DNA of 64,000 nucleotides from WRMS01 sp038562165 (GTDB taxonomy: Bacteria; Bacillota; Peptococcia; DRI-13; UBA5745). Below the pieces are notes generated by a model, which made no database searches, was not told the DNA's origin, and was given only the letters and a program-made list of their open reading frames with translations. The stretch spans positions 14,064 through 78,063 of the forward strand of contig JBCFAO010000014.1 of NCBI GenBank assembly GCA_038562165.1, written 5' to 3'. The first letter of the stretch is position 1, and every line of letters starts with the position of its first letter. Position numbers and translations under genes: made by a program. Below, one piece after another: positions 16,106-24,119 of the stretch.

Positions 16106-17241
16106 GCGAAAATCTAAGTGAAAAACAAAATGAAAAGCGAAATGAACGAAAAGGCCTGCCCATGAGCATAAGCCTTGGCGGTAAAGTTTTGGAACTGCCC
16201 ATATTGCAAGGAGGTATGGGTATTGGCGTTTCTCTGGGCTCCCTTGCCGGAGCGGTAGCTGCCTGCGGCGGTATGGGTACCATCAGTACCGCAATGGCCG
16301 GCTTTAATGAGCCGGATTATGCCGAGGATCCGGAGGGGGCTAATCTAAGAGCCCTGACCCGGGAGATCCGGCGGGCCAAGGAGATAGCAGGGGGCCGGGG
16401 CCTGGTGGCGATTAATGCTATGGTGGCTACCACGCAATATGCCGATAGTATAAGAACGGCTATAGCTGCCGGCGCTGACGCCGTTGTTTCCGGCGCCGGA
16501 CTGCCTTTGGATTTGCCGGCCATTGCGGCGGCGGCAAAGGCCGACACACTTCTGGCTCCTATTGTATCCAGTGGCAGAGCTGCCGCTACCATCTGCCGCC
16601 TCTGGGAAAAGCGCTACCATGTTTTGCCGGGTTTCGTAGTGGTAGAAGGCGGTGAGGCCGGCGGCCATCTTGGTTTTGCCAAAGAAGATTTATTGGCGGG
16701 CAGTGTTGCTCCCCTGGAAACCCTGGTGGCCGAGGTGGCAGCAGCATTAGAACCTTTTGAGGAGCGGGCAGGAAGACGGATTCCCGTATTTGCCGCCGGC
16801 GGCGTTTGGGATGGGGCCGATGCCGCCCGTCTTGCCGCTTGCGGTGCAGCAGGCATACAGATTGCCACTCGTTTAATTGCCACCTATGAATGCGATGCTT
16901 GCCAGGAATTAAAGGACATTTTGATCGCCGCCAAAAAAGAGGATATTCAGTTGGTGCAAAGTCCGGTAGGCATGCCGGGCCGGGCCCTGAGAACGCCTTT
17001 GATCCGGCGGCTGGAGGCGGGAGAGCCTGCTCCCTCAGCCGGCTGTACCGGCTGCCTGATACCTTGTCCCCGGGCTAAAGCGCCTTACTGTATCTCAGAG
17101 GCCTTGGTCGCCGCAGTCCGGGGTGATGTGGAAAACGGATTATTCTTTTGCGGCTCCAACGCCTGGCGGCTGGAGGGTATGCACCGCGTGGCCGATGTGT
17201 TAGAATCGATTATGGCTGAATGGAATGATGCTGCCTGTTGA
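16102..17241 (+). CDS. FabK-like enoyl-ACP reductase II / nitronate monooxygenase family flavoprotein
   Basis: A 379-residue FMN-dependent TIM-barrel protein of the 2-nitropropane dioxygenase/FabK family: ILQGGMGIGVSLGSLAGAVAACGGMGTIS, an AINAMVATTQY strand, the flavin-phosphate motif VVEGGEAGGHLG, and VFAAGGVWDGADAARLAACGAAGIQIATR. Its place inside the acp-acc operon argues for enoyl-ACP reduction in fatty-acid elongation. It differs from classical FabK (~315 aa) by a C-terminal cysteine cluster, C-x2-C-x3-C-x7-C within GCTGCLIPCPRAKAPYC, which could bind metal or an iron-sulfur cluster. The start overlaps the accA stop (ATGA); the N-terminal ~20 residues are very hydrophilic and an internal Met at 16162 begins the conserved part. 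Confidence 0.8.
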   Translation: MSENLSEKQNEKRNERKGLPMSISLGGKVLELPILQGGMGIGVSLGSLAGAVAACGGMGTISTAMAGFNEPDYAEDPEGANLRALTREIRRAKEIAGGRGLVAINAMVATTQYADSIRTAIAAGADAVVSGAGLPLDLPAIAAAAKADTLLAPIVSSGRAAATICRLWEKRYHVLPGFVVVEGGEAGGHLGFAKEDLLAGSVAPLETLVAEVAAALEPFEERAGRRIPVFAAGGVWDGADAARLAACGAAGIQIATRLIATYECDACQELKDILIAAKKEDIQLVQSPVGMPGRALRTPLIRRLEAGEPAPSAGCTGCLIPCPRAKAPYCISEALVAAVRGDVENGLFFCGSNAWRLEGMHRVADVLESIMAEWNDAAC

Positions 17242-17301
17242 GACAATGGCTGTCCGCGGTTCATTTCAGAAAAAGCTGCCGAGAGGAGGAATCCGGTATT
17301 T

Positions 17302-17775
17302 ATGCTGGATTATCAGTTCGCTACCGTGTATTCTAAATTTAAGCTGCACTTTTACCGGAAAATCTTTGGCCATTTTCAGAGCAGAGAAGCCAGCCTGACT
17401 ACGGTGGAAACCTTTTGCATGGAGATTATCCAAGCCCTGGATAAACCTACGGTAAATGAGTTTGCCTGCTTCGTGCAAATATCCTCGCCCAATGCCGCCT
17501 ATAAGGTCAACAGCCTGATTCAAAAAGGCTATCTGCGGAAGACCCGCTCAAAGGATGACCGCCGGGAATACCATCTGGAGCCTACGCAAAAGTACATCGA
17601 CTACTACAATATCAGTTATAGCTATCTGGCTACCGTCATGAACCGCATTAAGGAGCGGTTTACCGCCGAAGAGGTGGCCCGCTTGGAAGAGATGCTGCAG
17701 ATTATTTCCACGGAGCTGATGCCGGAAATCGAGCTGCCGGACAAAAGCAGCAAGGAAGCGGCGCCTTTGCTATGA
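17302..17775 (+). CDS. MarR-family regulator, candidate fatty-acid-synthesis repressor (FabT-like)
   Basis: 157 residues with a winged helix: a recognition region PTVNEFACFVQISSPNAAYKVNSLIQKGYLRKTRSKDDRREYHLEPTQKY has the MarR wing signature (DDRR followed by Leu/T at the strand). The N- and C-terminal helices should form the dimer. It is the last gene of the acpP-acc-fabK operon, 60 bp after the fabK-like stop, preceded by GAGAGGAGG. FabT, the repressor of fatty-acid synthesis in streptococci, is a MarR protein in a comparable location, so autoregulation through the palindrome at 11858-11891 is a reasonable prediction, not something the sequence proves. Confidence 0.8.
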   Translation: MLDYQFATVYSKFKLHFYRKIFGHFQSREASLTTVETFCMEIIQALDKPTVNEFACFVQISSPNAAYKVNSLIQKGYLRKTRSKDDRREYHLEPTQKYIDYYNISYSYLATVMNRIKERFTAEEVARLEEMLQIISTELMPEIELPDKSSKEAAPLL

Positions 17776-17897
17776 GCCTGACCGGCGGCTGTACACTGCC
17801 TTTTTGCTGCATCTAGCGTATCGCTTAAGGAAATAGCACTGCCCTGAGCCTGAGTCTCTAAATTTTCCTGGGATTTATCGCAATGGACCGCGGCTTT

Positions 17898-17926
17898 TTT
17901 TGGCCATGCCCTTGCAATGGCCAAAA
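17898..17926. promoter_or_regulatory. 10-bp-arm dyad over the rpmE -35 region
   Basis: TTTTGGCCAT (17898-17907), a nine-base gap and ATGGCCAAAA (17917-17926) overlap the -35 box of the rpmE promoter. The right arm is followed by GACC, not Ts, so it is a poor plus-strand terminator and more likely an operator. It does not resemble the Zur consensus. Confidence 0.5.
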
Positions 17927-17940
17927 GACCGTGCTATACT
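17912..17940 (+). promoter_or_regulatory. Sigma-A promoter of rpmE
   Basis: TTGCAA (17912-17917) and TATACT (17935-17940) are 17 bp apart, 54 bp before the rpmE start. Confidence 0.7.
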
Positions 17941-17993
17941 AAATATCTGTAATGTGGGTCGGCGGACCCCTTGGAAAGAGGTGAAAGAGAGTT

Positions 17994-18194
17994 ATGAAAC
18001 AAGACATTCATCCCAAGTATCACACCGCCAAAGTGACCTGTGCCTGTGGCAATACCTTCGAGACCGGTTCTACCAGCCCGGAGATTAAAGTGGAAATTTG
18101 TTCCCAATGCCACCCCTTCTATACAGGAAAGCAGAGGACAGTGTTTACTAAGGGCCGGGTAGAGAGATTTAAGAACAAATACGGTATCCAGTAA
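17994..18194 (+). CDS. rpmE: Ribosomal protein L31 (zinc-binding type)
   Basis: 66 residues with the L31 signature MKQDIHPKYHTAKVTCACGNTFETGST...CSQCHPFYTGKQ. The zinc ligands are present (C-A-C and C-S-Q-C), so this is the Zn-containing form rather than the Cys-free YtiA-type. It sits in the large ribosomal subunit near the central protuberance. AAAGAGGTGAAAG precedes the ATG. It has its own promoter and is followed by a terminator, and the neighbours yqhQ and prfA match the usual Clostridia order. Confidence 0.97.
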   Translation: MKQDIHPKYHTAKVTCACGNTFETGSTSPEIKVEICSQCHPFYTGKQRTVFTKGRVERFKNKYGIQ

Positions 18195-18218
18195 TAGAGT
18201 TTGCAAAGACATTGCAAA

Positions 18219-18256
18219 GAAAATGGCAGGGCGGCAGCGTCCTGCTTCTTTTTATT
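18219..18256 (+). terminator. Intrinsic terminator after rpmE
   Basis: GGCAGG (18225-18230), a ten-base loop and CCTGC (18241-18245) are followed by TTCTTTTTATTTTTC. The stem is extended by flanking A-rich and T-rich runs. Confidence 0.7.
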
Positions 18257-18338
18257 TTTCTTAATCTGTGGTAAAATATTATTTTAGAACACGAAAAATC
18301 ATTAACAATAAAGATAGTAAAGCAGTTAAGGAGTTATC

Positions 18339-19376
18339 ATGAGCGAAACAAAATTCAATTACGGCGGTCAGGCCGTCATCGAAGGCGTAATGATGCGGGG
18401 AAAAAACAGCCTGGCTATCGCCTTTCGTAAAGGCCCGGATTGCATAGGCGTGGAGGATTGGGCTATCAATCAATCCCCAAACAGACCGGCTTTTTTGCGC
18501 TGGCCTTTTATCAGGGGCACCGTCAATCTGGTGGACTCCCTGGTGATGGGTGTAAAAACCCTGGTGTTTTCCGCCAATCAGGTCTTGGAGGAAGGCGAAG
18601 AAGAGGAGACGCTGTCCAGTAAAGAAATCGCCATTACGGTGACCGTCTCTTTAAGCTTAGGCATCCTCCTGTTTTTCCTTTTGCCGGCTTTCTTGGCTCA
18701 AGGCATCAAAGCCTGGGTGCCCAGCCATGGCTTGCAGAATGTGCTGGAGGGCGTAATGCGGATTGTTATTTTTCTGCTGTATATTTTCGGCATATCCCAA
18801 GTGAAGGATGTGCAGCGGGTTTTCCAATACCATGGAGCGGAGCATAAGACGATTTATGCTTATGAATCGGGTAAGCCCCTGAGTCTGGCCAACGCCAGAG
18901 CTATGAGCCGCCTCCATCCCCGCTGCGGTACCAGCTTTTTGTTGCTGGTGATGGTAGTCAGTATTTTGCTGTATTCCATGTTGCCGGCTATGACCATGGT
19001 TCAGCGGCTGCTGAGCCGGGTGGTTTTGCTGCCGGTGATTGCCGGTATTGCTTATGAATTGATCCGTTTGGCCGGCAAAAGGCTGGATAACCCCATTGTG
19101 GCGGCTATTAGCTGGCCGGGCTTGCAGCTGCAGCGGCTGACTACCCGGGAGCCCGACGACAGCCAGTTGGAAGTAGCAATTGCGGCCTTGACCAAGGTGC
19201 TGCAGGACGACGGAGTTTTGCCTGTGGAAGAGGCGCCCCAGACCCAAGGGGCGGAGTGCGCTGCGGCGGCAATGGCGGCAGCGGCAGAGATGACGGAAGA
19301 AGAGGCGACAACTGAGATCACCCTGGCTAAGGCGGAGGCTTTAGTCCCAGCTCCTGAGACTGCTCCTGAAACGTAG
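18339..19376 (+). CDS. DUF1385 family membrane protein (YqhQ-like)
   Basis: The N-terminus YGGQAVIEGVMMRGKNSLAIAFRK and the segments FIRGTVNLVDSLVMGVKTL and FQYHGAEHKTIYAYE are hallmarks of DUF1385. About four membrane segments are visible between residues ~105 and 240, with the conserved HPRCGTSFLLLVMVVS inside. The last ~60 residues are Ala/Glu/Thr-rich and probably disordered. The family is typically encoded next to rpmE, prfA and prmC in Gram-positive bacteria, as here. Its biochemical function is not established. GGAG precedes ATG 18339. Confidence 0.85.
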   Translation: MSETKFNYGGQAVIEGVMMRGKNSLAIAFRKGPDCIGVEDWAINQSPNRPAFLRWPFIRGTVNLVDSLVMGVKTLVFSANQVLEEGEEEETLSSKEIAITVTVSLSLGILLFFLLPAFLAQGIKAWVPSHGLQNVLEGVMRIVIFLLYIFGISQVKDVQRVFQYHGAEHKTIYAYESGKPLSLANARAMSRLHPRCGTSFLLLVMVVSILLYSMLPAMTMVQRLLSRVVLLPVIAGIAYELIRLAGKRLDNPIVAAISWPGLQLQRLTTREPDDSQLEVAIAALTKVLQDDGVLPVEEAPQTQGAECAAAAMAAAAEMTEEEATTEITLAKAEALVPAPETAPET

Positions 19377-19453
19377 GCGGTTGGCTTGATTGCGTCTGTT
19401 GCTTTGCCGATTTATTTGCCGATATTACGTTAATCAGGAAAGGAAGTTCATCA

Positions 19454-20527
19454 ATGCTGGACAGATTAAATAAAATGGAAACCGTCTTCAATGAATTAAC
19501 GGAGAAAATAAGCGATCCCAATATTATTGCGGACCAAAACTCCTGGCGGGAGTACACGAAGAAACACGCCGGTATGCAGGAGACTATGGAGGCCTATAGC
19601 GAATTTAAACAAGTCATGCAGCAAATCAAAGACAACCGGGAACTGCTGGAGGCCGGCGGCCTGGATCAGGAAATGGAAGAGCTGGTCAAAGCCGATTTGG
19701 GAGAGTTGGAAGACAAAGAAGAAGAGCTGAAAACCCGTTTGCAGATTTTATTGCTGCCTAAGGATCCCAATGACGAGAAAAACGTGCTGCTGGAGGTGCG
19801 GGGCGGCACCGGCGGTGAAGAAGCGGCTTTGTTTGCCGGAGATCTGATGCGGATGTACAGCCGCTATGCCGAGAATCAGGGCTGGCGCATCGATATTATG
19901 TCCTCCAATATTACGGATATCGGCGGCGTAAAGGAAGTTGTACTGCTGATCGAGGGCCGGGGGGCCTATAGCCGGCTCAAATATGAGAGCGGCGTTCACC
20001 GGGTGCAGCGGGTGCCGGAGACAGAATCCGGCGGCCGTATTCATACCTCTGCCGCTACGGTGGCCGTGCTGCCGGAGGCTGAAGAAGTGGACCTGGACAT
20101 TAAAGAGGCGGATATCCGGGTGGATATTTTCTGTTCCAGCGGACCCGGCGGCCAGTCGGTAAATACCACAAAATCCGCTATTCGCTTGACCCATATTCCT
20201 ACCGGGTTGGTGGTGAGCTGCCAGGATGAAAAATCCCAGATTAAAAATAAGGATAAAGCCATGAAGGTGCTGCGTTCCCGTCTGATGGAGAAGGCCATGG
20301 AAGAGCAGCAGGGCCAGCAGGCCAGCACCCGCAAAAGCATGGTTGGCTCAGGGGACCGCAGTGAGCGGATTCGTACTTATAATTTTCCTCAGGGCCGGGT
20401 GACGGATCACCGTATCGGCTTGACTTCTTATAAACTGGAATACGTTCTTCAAGGAGAGCTGGAAGAGTTTATTGAAGCGCTGACCAATGCCGATCAGGCA
20501 GAGCAACTGAAAAGCAGCCAGGAGTAA
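19454..20527 (+). CDS. prfA: Peptide chain release factor 1
   Basis: RF1 releases the finished peptide at UAA and UAG codons. The 357-residue protein contains the universally conserved GGQ loop (SSGPGGQSVNTTKSAIRLTH), whose Gln is the methylation target of PrmC encoded just downstream. The codon-recognition domain has an ESGVHRVQRVPETESGGRIHTS stretch with the RF1-type PETES leading region; the C-terminal SERIRTYNFPQGRVTDHRI is also standard. AAAGGAAG lies upstream. The start and length match the family. Confidence 0.97.
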   Translation: MLDRLNKMETVFNELTEKISDPNIIADQNSWREYTKKHAGMQETMEAYSEFKQVMQQIKDNRELLEAGGLDQEMEELVKADLGELEDKEEELKTRLQILLLPKDPNDEKNVLLEVRGGTGGEEAALFAGDLMRMYSRYAENQGWRIDIMSSNITDIGGVKEVVLLIEGRGAYSRLKYESGVHRVQRVPETESGGRIHTSAATVAVLPEAEEVDLDIKEADIRVDIFCSSGPGGQSVNTTKSAIRLTHIPTGLVVSCQDEKSQIKNKDKAMKVLRSRLMEKAMEEQQGQQASTRKSMVGSGDRSERIRTYNFPQGRVTDHRIGLTSYKLEYVLQGELEEFIEALTNADQAEQLKSSQE

Positions 20528-20608
20528 GGAGCTGGAGTTCGCTTTTTACGTAGCCAAACAGATTTCACCTGGCCAAACAGAGAATTTGAAACGGGAGTAG
20601 GGCAATTT

Positions 20609-22822
20609 ATGCCAGAGATAGATAATGCGGAGGTTTCGGGCAGAGAGGCTTATGCCCGGGCATGCCGACAATTGAAAAAAGCGGGGTTTTCCGAAGAAGC
20701 TGCCTGCCGGGAGGCAAAGGAGCTTCTTGCTTTTTGTTGGAAAAAAGATGGTTTGCAGCTTCTGCTGGATTTTGATGCGCCTTTAGAAACAGAGACGGGA
20801 CAAGCTTATGAAGCCGCCGTTGAGCGGCTGGCCAATCATGAACCTATGGCTTATCTGACAGGCTGCCAGGATTTTGGCGGTTTGGATTGCCATGTTGTGC
20901 CCGGGGTGCTGATTCCCCGCCGGGATACCTTGGTCTTAGTCAATGCCGCCCTGGCCCGCTTGCCTGAGGAAGAATCTGTACGGGTATTGGAGCTGGGCAG
21001 CGGCAGCGGCGCCGTTATCACATCCCTGGCTTTGGCCAGGCCCTTGCTGCAAGGAGTGGCGGTGGATATCAATCCCTTGGCTGTGGAAACCACAAGAAAA
21101 AATCTTCGCCTGAATCAGCTTGAGCAGCGGGTTCAGGTTAGGGAAGGCTCCTGGTTTGAGCCCCTTGGTCCCCAGGAGCAATTCCGGCTGATTCTGTCTA
21201 ATCCGCCTTATATATCCACGGAGGAAATGACAGAGCTGCCGGAAAATGTAAGGAAAGAGCCGGTGAAAGCTTTATGGGGCGGCAAAGACGGCCTGGACTG
21301 CTATCGCGAAATACTGCCGGCAGCTTATGGGCGCCTTGAGGATAAGGGCTGGTGCCTGGTGGAAACCGGCTGGCGGCAAGGGCCGGCAGTGAAGGCCCTG
21401 TTTGCCGCGGCGGGCTTTAGGGATGTGGAGATTTTACAGGACGAAGGCGGCCGGGACAGAGTAGTGCTGGGCTGCCGCAGAAACCAGGCCGGCGGCTCAA
21501 ATGATGCTGAGGCCCTGAGTGCTGCCGCTGCCGGTTCATCCGAAGCTGCTGCCGGTTTACCGGATGCTGAAGCCGCTGCCGGGACAAAGGGCTCTGCCTG
21601 CAAAAACAGCAAAAAAATAAAAAAGACCCAGTATTGGCGAATCAAAGACGGCAACGACCCCCGAATTAAAGAAGCCGCCCGGATTTTGCGGGAGGGGGGG
21701 CTGGTGGCTTTTCCTACGGAAACTGTTTACGGCCTGGGGGCTTACGGCCTGGATGAAAAGGCGGTGGCCAGAATATACGAGGCCAAAGGACGGCCCAGCG
21801 ACAATCCGCTGATTTTGCATGTGGCTTCTCTGGCAGAGGCTAAAGAACTGACGAAAGGCTGGCCTGAAAAAGCCCAGCGGGCAGCCAATAAGCTCTGGCC
21901 CGGCCCTTTAACTATAGTGGTGCCGGCGGCGGAACATATCCCTCCTATTGTTACGGCGGGCTTGGATACGGTGGCCATACGGTTTCCGGCAGAACCCATA
22001 GCTCAGGCCTTGATTGAGGCCTGCGGCGGCCCCATAGCGGCTCCCAGCGCCAATACCAGCGGCCGGCCCAGCCCCACCAAGGCTTGTCATGTCCTGGAGG
22101 ATCTGGACGGCAAAATCGAGGTAATCATCGACGGCGGTCCTTGCCAGGTAGGCCTTGAGTCTACCATTTTAGACCTGTCCGTGGAGCCGCCGGCAGTTTT
22201 GCGGCCCGGCGACATCACTCTGGCAGCCTTGAACCGGATTTTGGGGCCTGTCCAAGGGAGTGGGGAAGAACAGGCCGGAGCCCAAGGTGCTGGCCACAGC
22301 CCCCATGGCAGCCACAGTTCTGATAGCTCCCCCCCAAAAGCTCCGGGCATGAAATACCGCCACTATGCTCCCCAAGCTCCGGCCACCATCTTGCAGGGCA
22401 ATCCCCATGCGGTGACGGCCTTCGTGGCCCGCCTGATGCTGCAGCCCTCGACTCTCAAAGGGCCGGAGGACAAGCGGGAAGACAGCAGCCATGGGCCGCT
22501 GCAGCCGGAAGCCGGCGGGGAGCGGCCCAAGATCGGACTTTTGCTCAGTGAAGAAACCTGGCGGCTCCTTTTAGGCCGGGCCTTGCAGCCGGAAAAAGAT
22601 GAAGAGCTTTATTACTGCCGTAAAATGGGCAGCCACAGCCGTCCCAGAGAGATGGGGGCGCTGCTTTACGATGCATTAAGGGCCTGTGACCAAGAGGGTG
22701 TGGGCCGTATATTTGTGGAGGCTTGCAGCGCCAAAGGCCGGGGCGCTGCGGTGATGAACCGGCTGCTAAAGGCTGCGGGCAACCGTATCTGGCGGCTGGA
22801 TAAAGAAGGGCTGCCCTTTTGA
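20609..22822 (+). CDS. Fused PrmC (release-factor glutamine methyltransferase) and Sua5/TsaC (threonylcarbamoyl-AMP synthase)
   Basis: Residues ~1-290 are PrmC/HemK: an N-terminal helical domain, the SAM site LELGSGSGAVITSLAL (near 128) and the catalytic NPPY motif in LILSNPPYIST (near 197). It should methylate the GGQ glutamine of RF1 encoded immediately upstream. A ~55-residue Ala/Ser/Lys-rich linker follows. Residues ~348-737 are Sua5: FPTETVYGLGAYGLDEKAVARIYEAKGRPSDNPLILHV (near 370), SANTSGRPSPT (near 480), the KYRHYAP linker motif (near 585), and the C-terminal Sua5 domain. This half makes threonylcarbamoyl-AMP for tRNA t6A. Both active sites look intact, with no stop or frameshift between. 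The two genes are usually adjacent in Bacillota; here they are one polypeptide. Confidence 0.9.
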   Translation: MPEIDNAEVSGREAYARACRQLKKAGFSEEAACREAKELLAFCWKKDGLQLLLDFDAPLETETGQAYEAAVERLANHEPMAYLTGCQDFGGLDCHVVPGVLIPRRDTLVLVNAALARLPEEESVRVLELGSGSGAVITSLALARPLLQGVAVDINPLAVETTRKNLRLNQLEQRVQVREGSWFEPLGPQEQFRLILSNPPYISTEEMTELPENVRKEPVKALWGGKDGLDCYREILPAAYGRLEDKGWCLVETGWRQGPAVKALFAAAGFRDVEILQDEGGRDRVVLGCRRNQAGGSNDAEALSAAAAGSSEAAAGLPDAEAAAGTKGSACKNSKKIKKTQYWRIKDGNDPRIKEAARILREGGLVAFPTETVYGLGAYGLDEKAVARIYEAKGRPSDNPLILHVASLAEAKELTKGWPEKAQRAANKLWPGPLTIVVPAAEHIPPIVTAGLDTVAIRFPAEPIAQALIEACGGPIAAPSANTSGRPSPTKACHVLEDLDGKIEVIIDGGPCQVGLESTILDLSVEPPAVLRPGDITLAALNRILGPVQGSGEEQAGAQGAGHSPHGSHSSDSSPPKAPGMKYRHYAPQAPATILQGNPHAVTAFVARLMLQPSTLKGPEDKREDSSHGPLQPEAGGERPKIGLLLSEETWRLLLGRALQPEKDEELYYCRKMGSHSRPREMGALLYDALRACDQEGVGRIFVEACSAKGRGAAVMNRLLKAAGNRIWRLDKEGLPF

Positions 22823-22935
22823 GGCCATTTCCCTAAATTCCCTATGTATATTTCCGATAGCGGTTTTACTGAGCAGAGGAATATGGTAAAATAAGAAAAA
22901 ATGTGTAACATGTGTAATGTACGGAGGGTGCTGCG

Positions 22936-23376
22936 ATGAAAATATCTTTGGGCGCCGATCACGGCGGCTTTGAATTAAAAGAAGCGATTAAAACCTGGCT
23001 TCTGGAAAAAGGCTACGATGTGGAAGACAAGGGCACATATAGCATAGAATCCTGCGATTACCCCGATTATGCCAAAGCTGTGGCCTTGGATGTGGCCGCC
23101 GGCAAATCAGACAGAGGCATTCTGGTTTGCGGCACCGGTATTGGCGTCAGCATTGGGGCCAATAAGGTCAGAGGTATACGGGCGGCGCTGTGCGGGGATA
23201 CTTTCTCCGCCAGGATGAGCAGACTTCACAATAACGCCAATATACTGGCCCTGGGCCAAAGAGTGGTAGGCGCCGGCCTGGCCTTAGATATTGTGGAGAT
23301 ATGGTTAAGCACCTCATTTGAAGGCGGCCGGCACAGTACCCGGGTGGACAAGCTGATGGAGATTGAACAATGTTAG
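22936..23376 (+). CDS. rpiB: Ribose-5-phosphate isomerase B
   Basis: 146 residues of the RpiB/LacA family, interconverting ribose-5-phosphate and ribulose-5-phosphate. Diagnostic segments are ISLGADHGGFELKEAIK, the catalytic-Cys strand GILVCGTGIGVSIGANKVRGIRAALC, and HNNANILALGQRVVG. The active-site Cys (VCGTG) marks a ribose/ribulose enzyme rather than a LacA subunit. GGAGG lies upstream. A short membrane-peptide frame starts over its last codons. Confidence 0.95.
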   Translation: MKISLGADHGGFELKEAIKTWLLEKGYDVEDKGTYSIESCDYPDYAKAVALDVAAGKSDRGILVCGTGIGVSIGANKVRGIRAALCGDTFSARMSRLHNNANILALGQRVVGAGLALDIVEIWLSTSFEGGRHSTRVDKLMEIEQC

Positions 23377-23453
23377 TGAGCCTGATGGTTTTTATTGTGG
23401 CAATTATTGTGGTTGTCTTGTTGATCGGAGCTTTTTTATTATACCGGCGTTAA
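23370..23453 (+). CDS. 27-residue single-pass membrane peptide
   Basis: ATG 23370 overlaps the last codons of rpiB and opens a 27-codon frame: a short N-terminus, a continuous hydrophobic stretch (LMVFIVAIIVVVLLIGAFLLY) and a basic end RR. GGAGAT lies eight bases before the ATG, and the TAA stop is embedded in the TAAGGAGG binding site of the next gene, so the geometry fits a translated member of the operon. The positive C-terminal end predicts the N-terminus outside. It is too short for standard gene callers. Function unknown. Confidence 0.6.
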   Translation: MLVSLMVFIVAIIVVVLLIGAFLLYRR

Positions 23454-23465
23454 GGAGGGAGCGGC

Positions 23466-24014
23466 ATGCTGGACAAGATCAAAGAGCAGACGGCGGCCTG
23501 CCTGGAAGCTTTATTGGCGGCGGCGGAGCTGGAAGCCGGAGATATTCTGGTTGTGGGCTGCAGCACCAGTGAGATCATGGGCAAAAAAATCGGCAGCGAG
23601 CCTGTGGAAGAAGCGGGAGAAGCGGTGTTTGAGGCTATCCGGCCGCTATTAGAGGCAAAAGGCATCTGGCTGGCGGCTCAGTGCTGCGAGCATTTGAACC
23701 GGGCTTTGGTAATGGAAAAGGAAGCCGCTTTGCGCTTTGGCCTGACGCCGGTAACCGTAGTGCCGGTGCGAAAGGCCGGCGGCAGTTGGGCGGCCTGGGC
23801 TTATCGTCATTTAAAGCAGCCGGTGGTAGTGGAAAACCTGGATAACCACAAAGCCGCCGCCGGTATCGATATTGGCGAAACCTGCATCGGCATGCATCTG
23901 AGGCCTGTGGCCGTCATGGTGCGGCCGGCAGAGCCCTGGATCGGCGAAGCCCGGGTGACTATGGTTCGGACCAGGCCCAAACTAATCGGCGGCGAGCGGG
24001 CCCAATACAAGTAA
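23466..24014 (+). CDS. ywlG: TIGR01440/DUF436 family protein (YwlG-like)
   Basis: 182 residues matching the YwlG/UPF0340 family: DILVVGCSTSEIMGKKIGSEPVEEAGEAVFEAI, AAQCCEHLNRALVMEKE, VVPVRKAGGSWAAWAY and the C-terminal GIDIGETCIGMHLRPVAVMVRP. The family is conserved in Bacillota between rpiB and glyA, exactly as here, and adopts a thiolase-like fold in known relatives, but its biochemical role has not been settled. AAGGAGG precedes the ATG. Confidence 0.9.
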   Translation: MLDKIKEQTAACLEALLAAAELEAGDILVVGCSTSEIMGKKIGSEPVEEAGEAVFEAIRPLLEAKGIWLAAQCCEHLNRALVMEKEAALRFGLTPVTVVPVRKAGGSWAAWAYRHLKQPVVVENLDNHKAAAGIDIGETCIGMHLRPVAVMVRPAEPWIGEARVTMVRTRPKLIGGERAQYK

Positions 24015-24119
24015 GCAGATTTAGCAAATACTAAACAACACCAAGCAATAGGAAAAAGCGTCAATGTGATTATTAAACCAATAATCAATGATCAATATAT
24101 GACAAGGGGGCAGAATACC

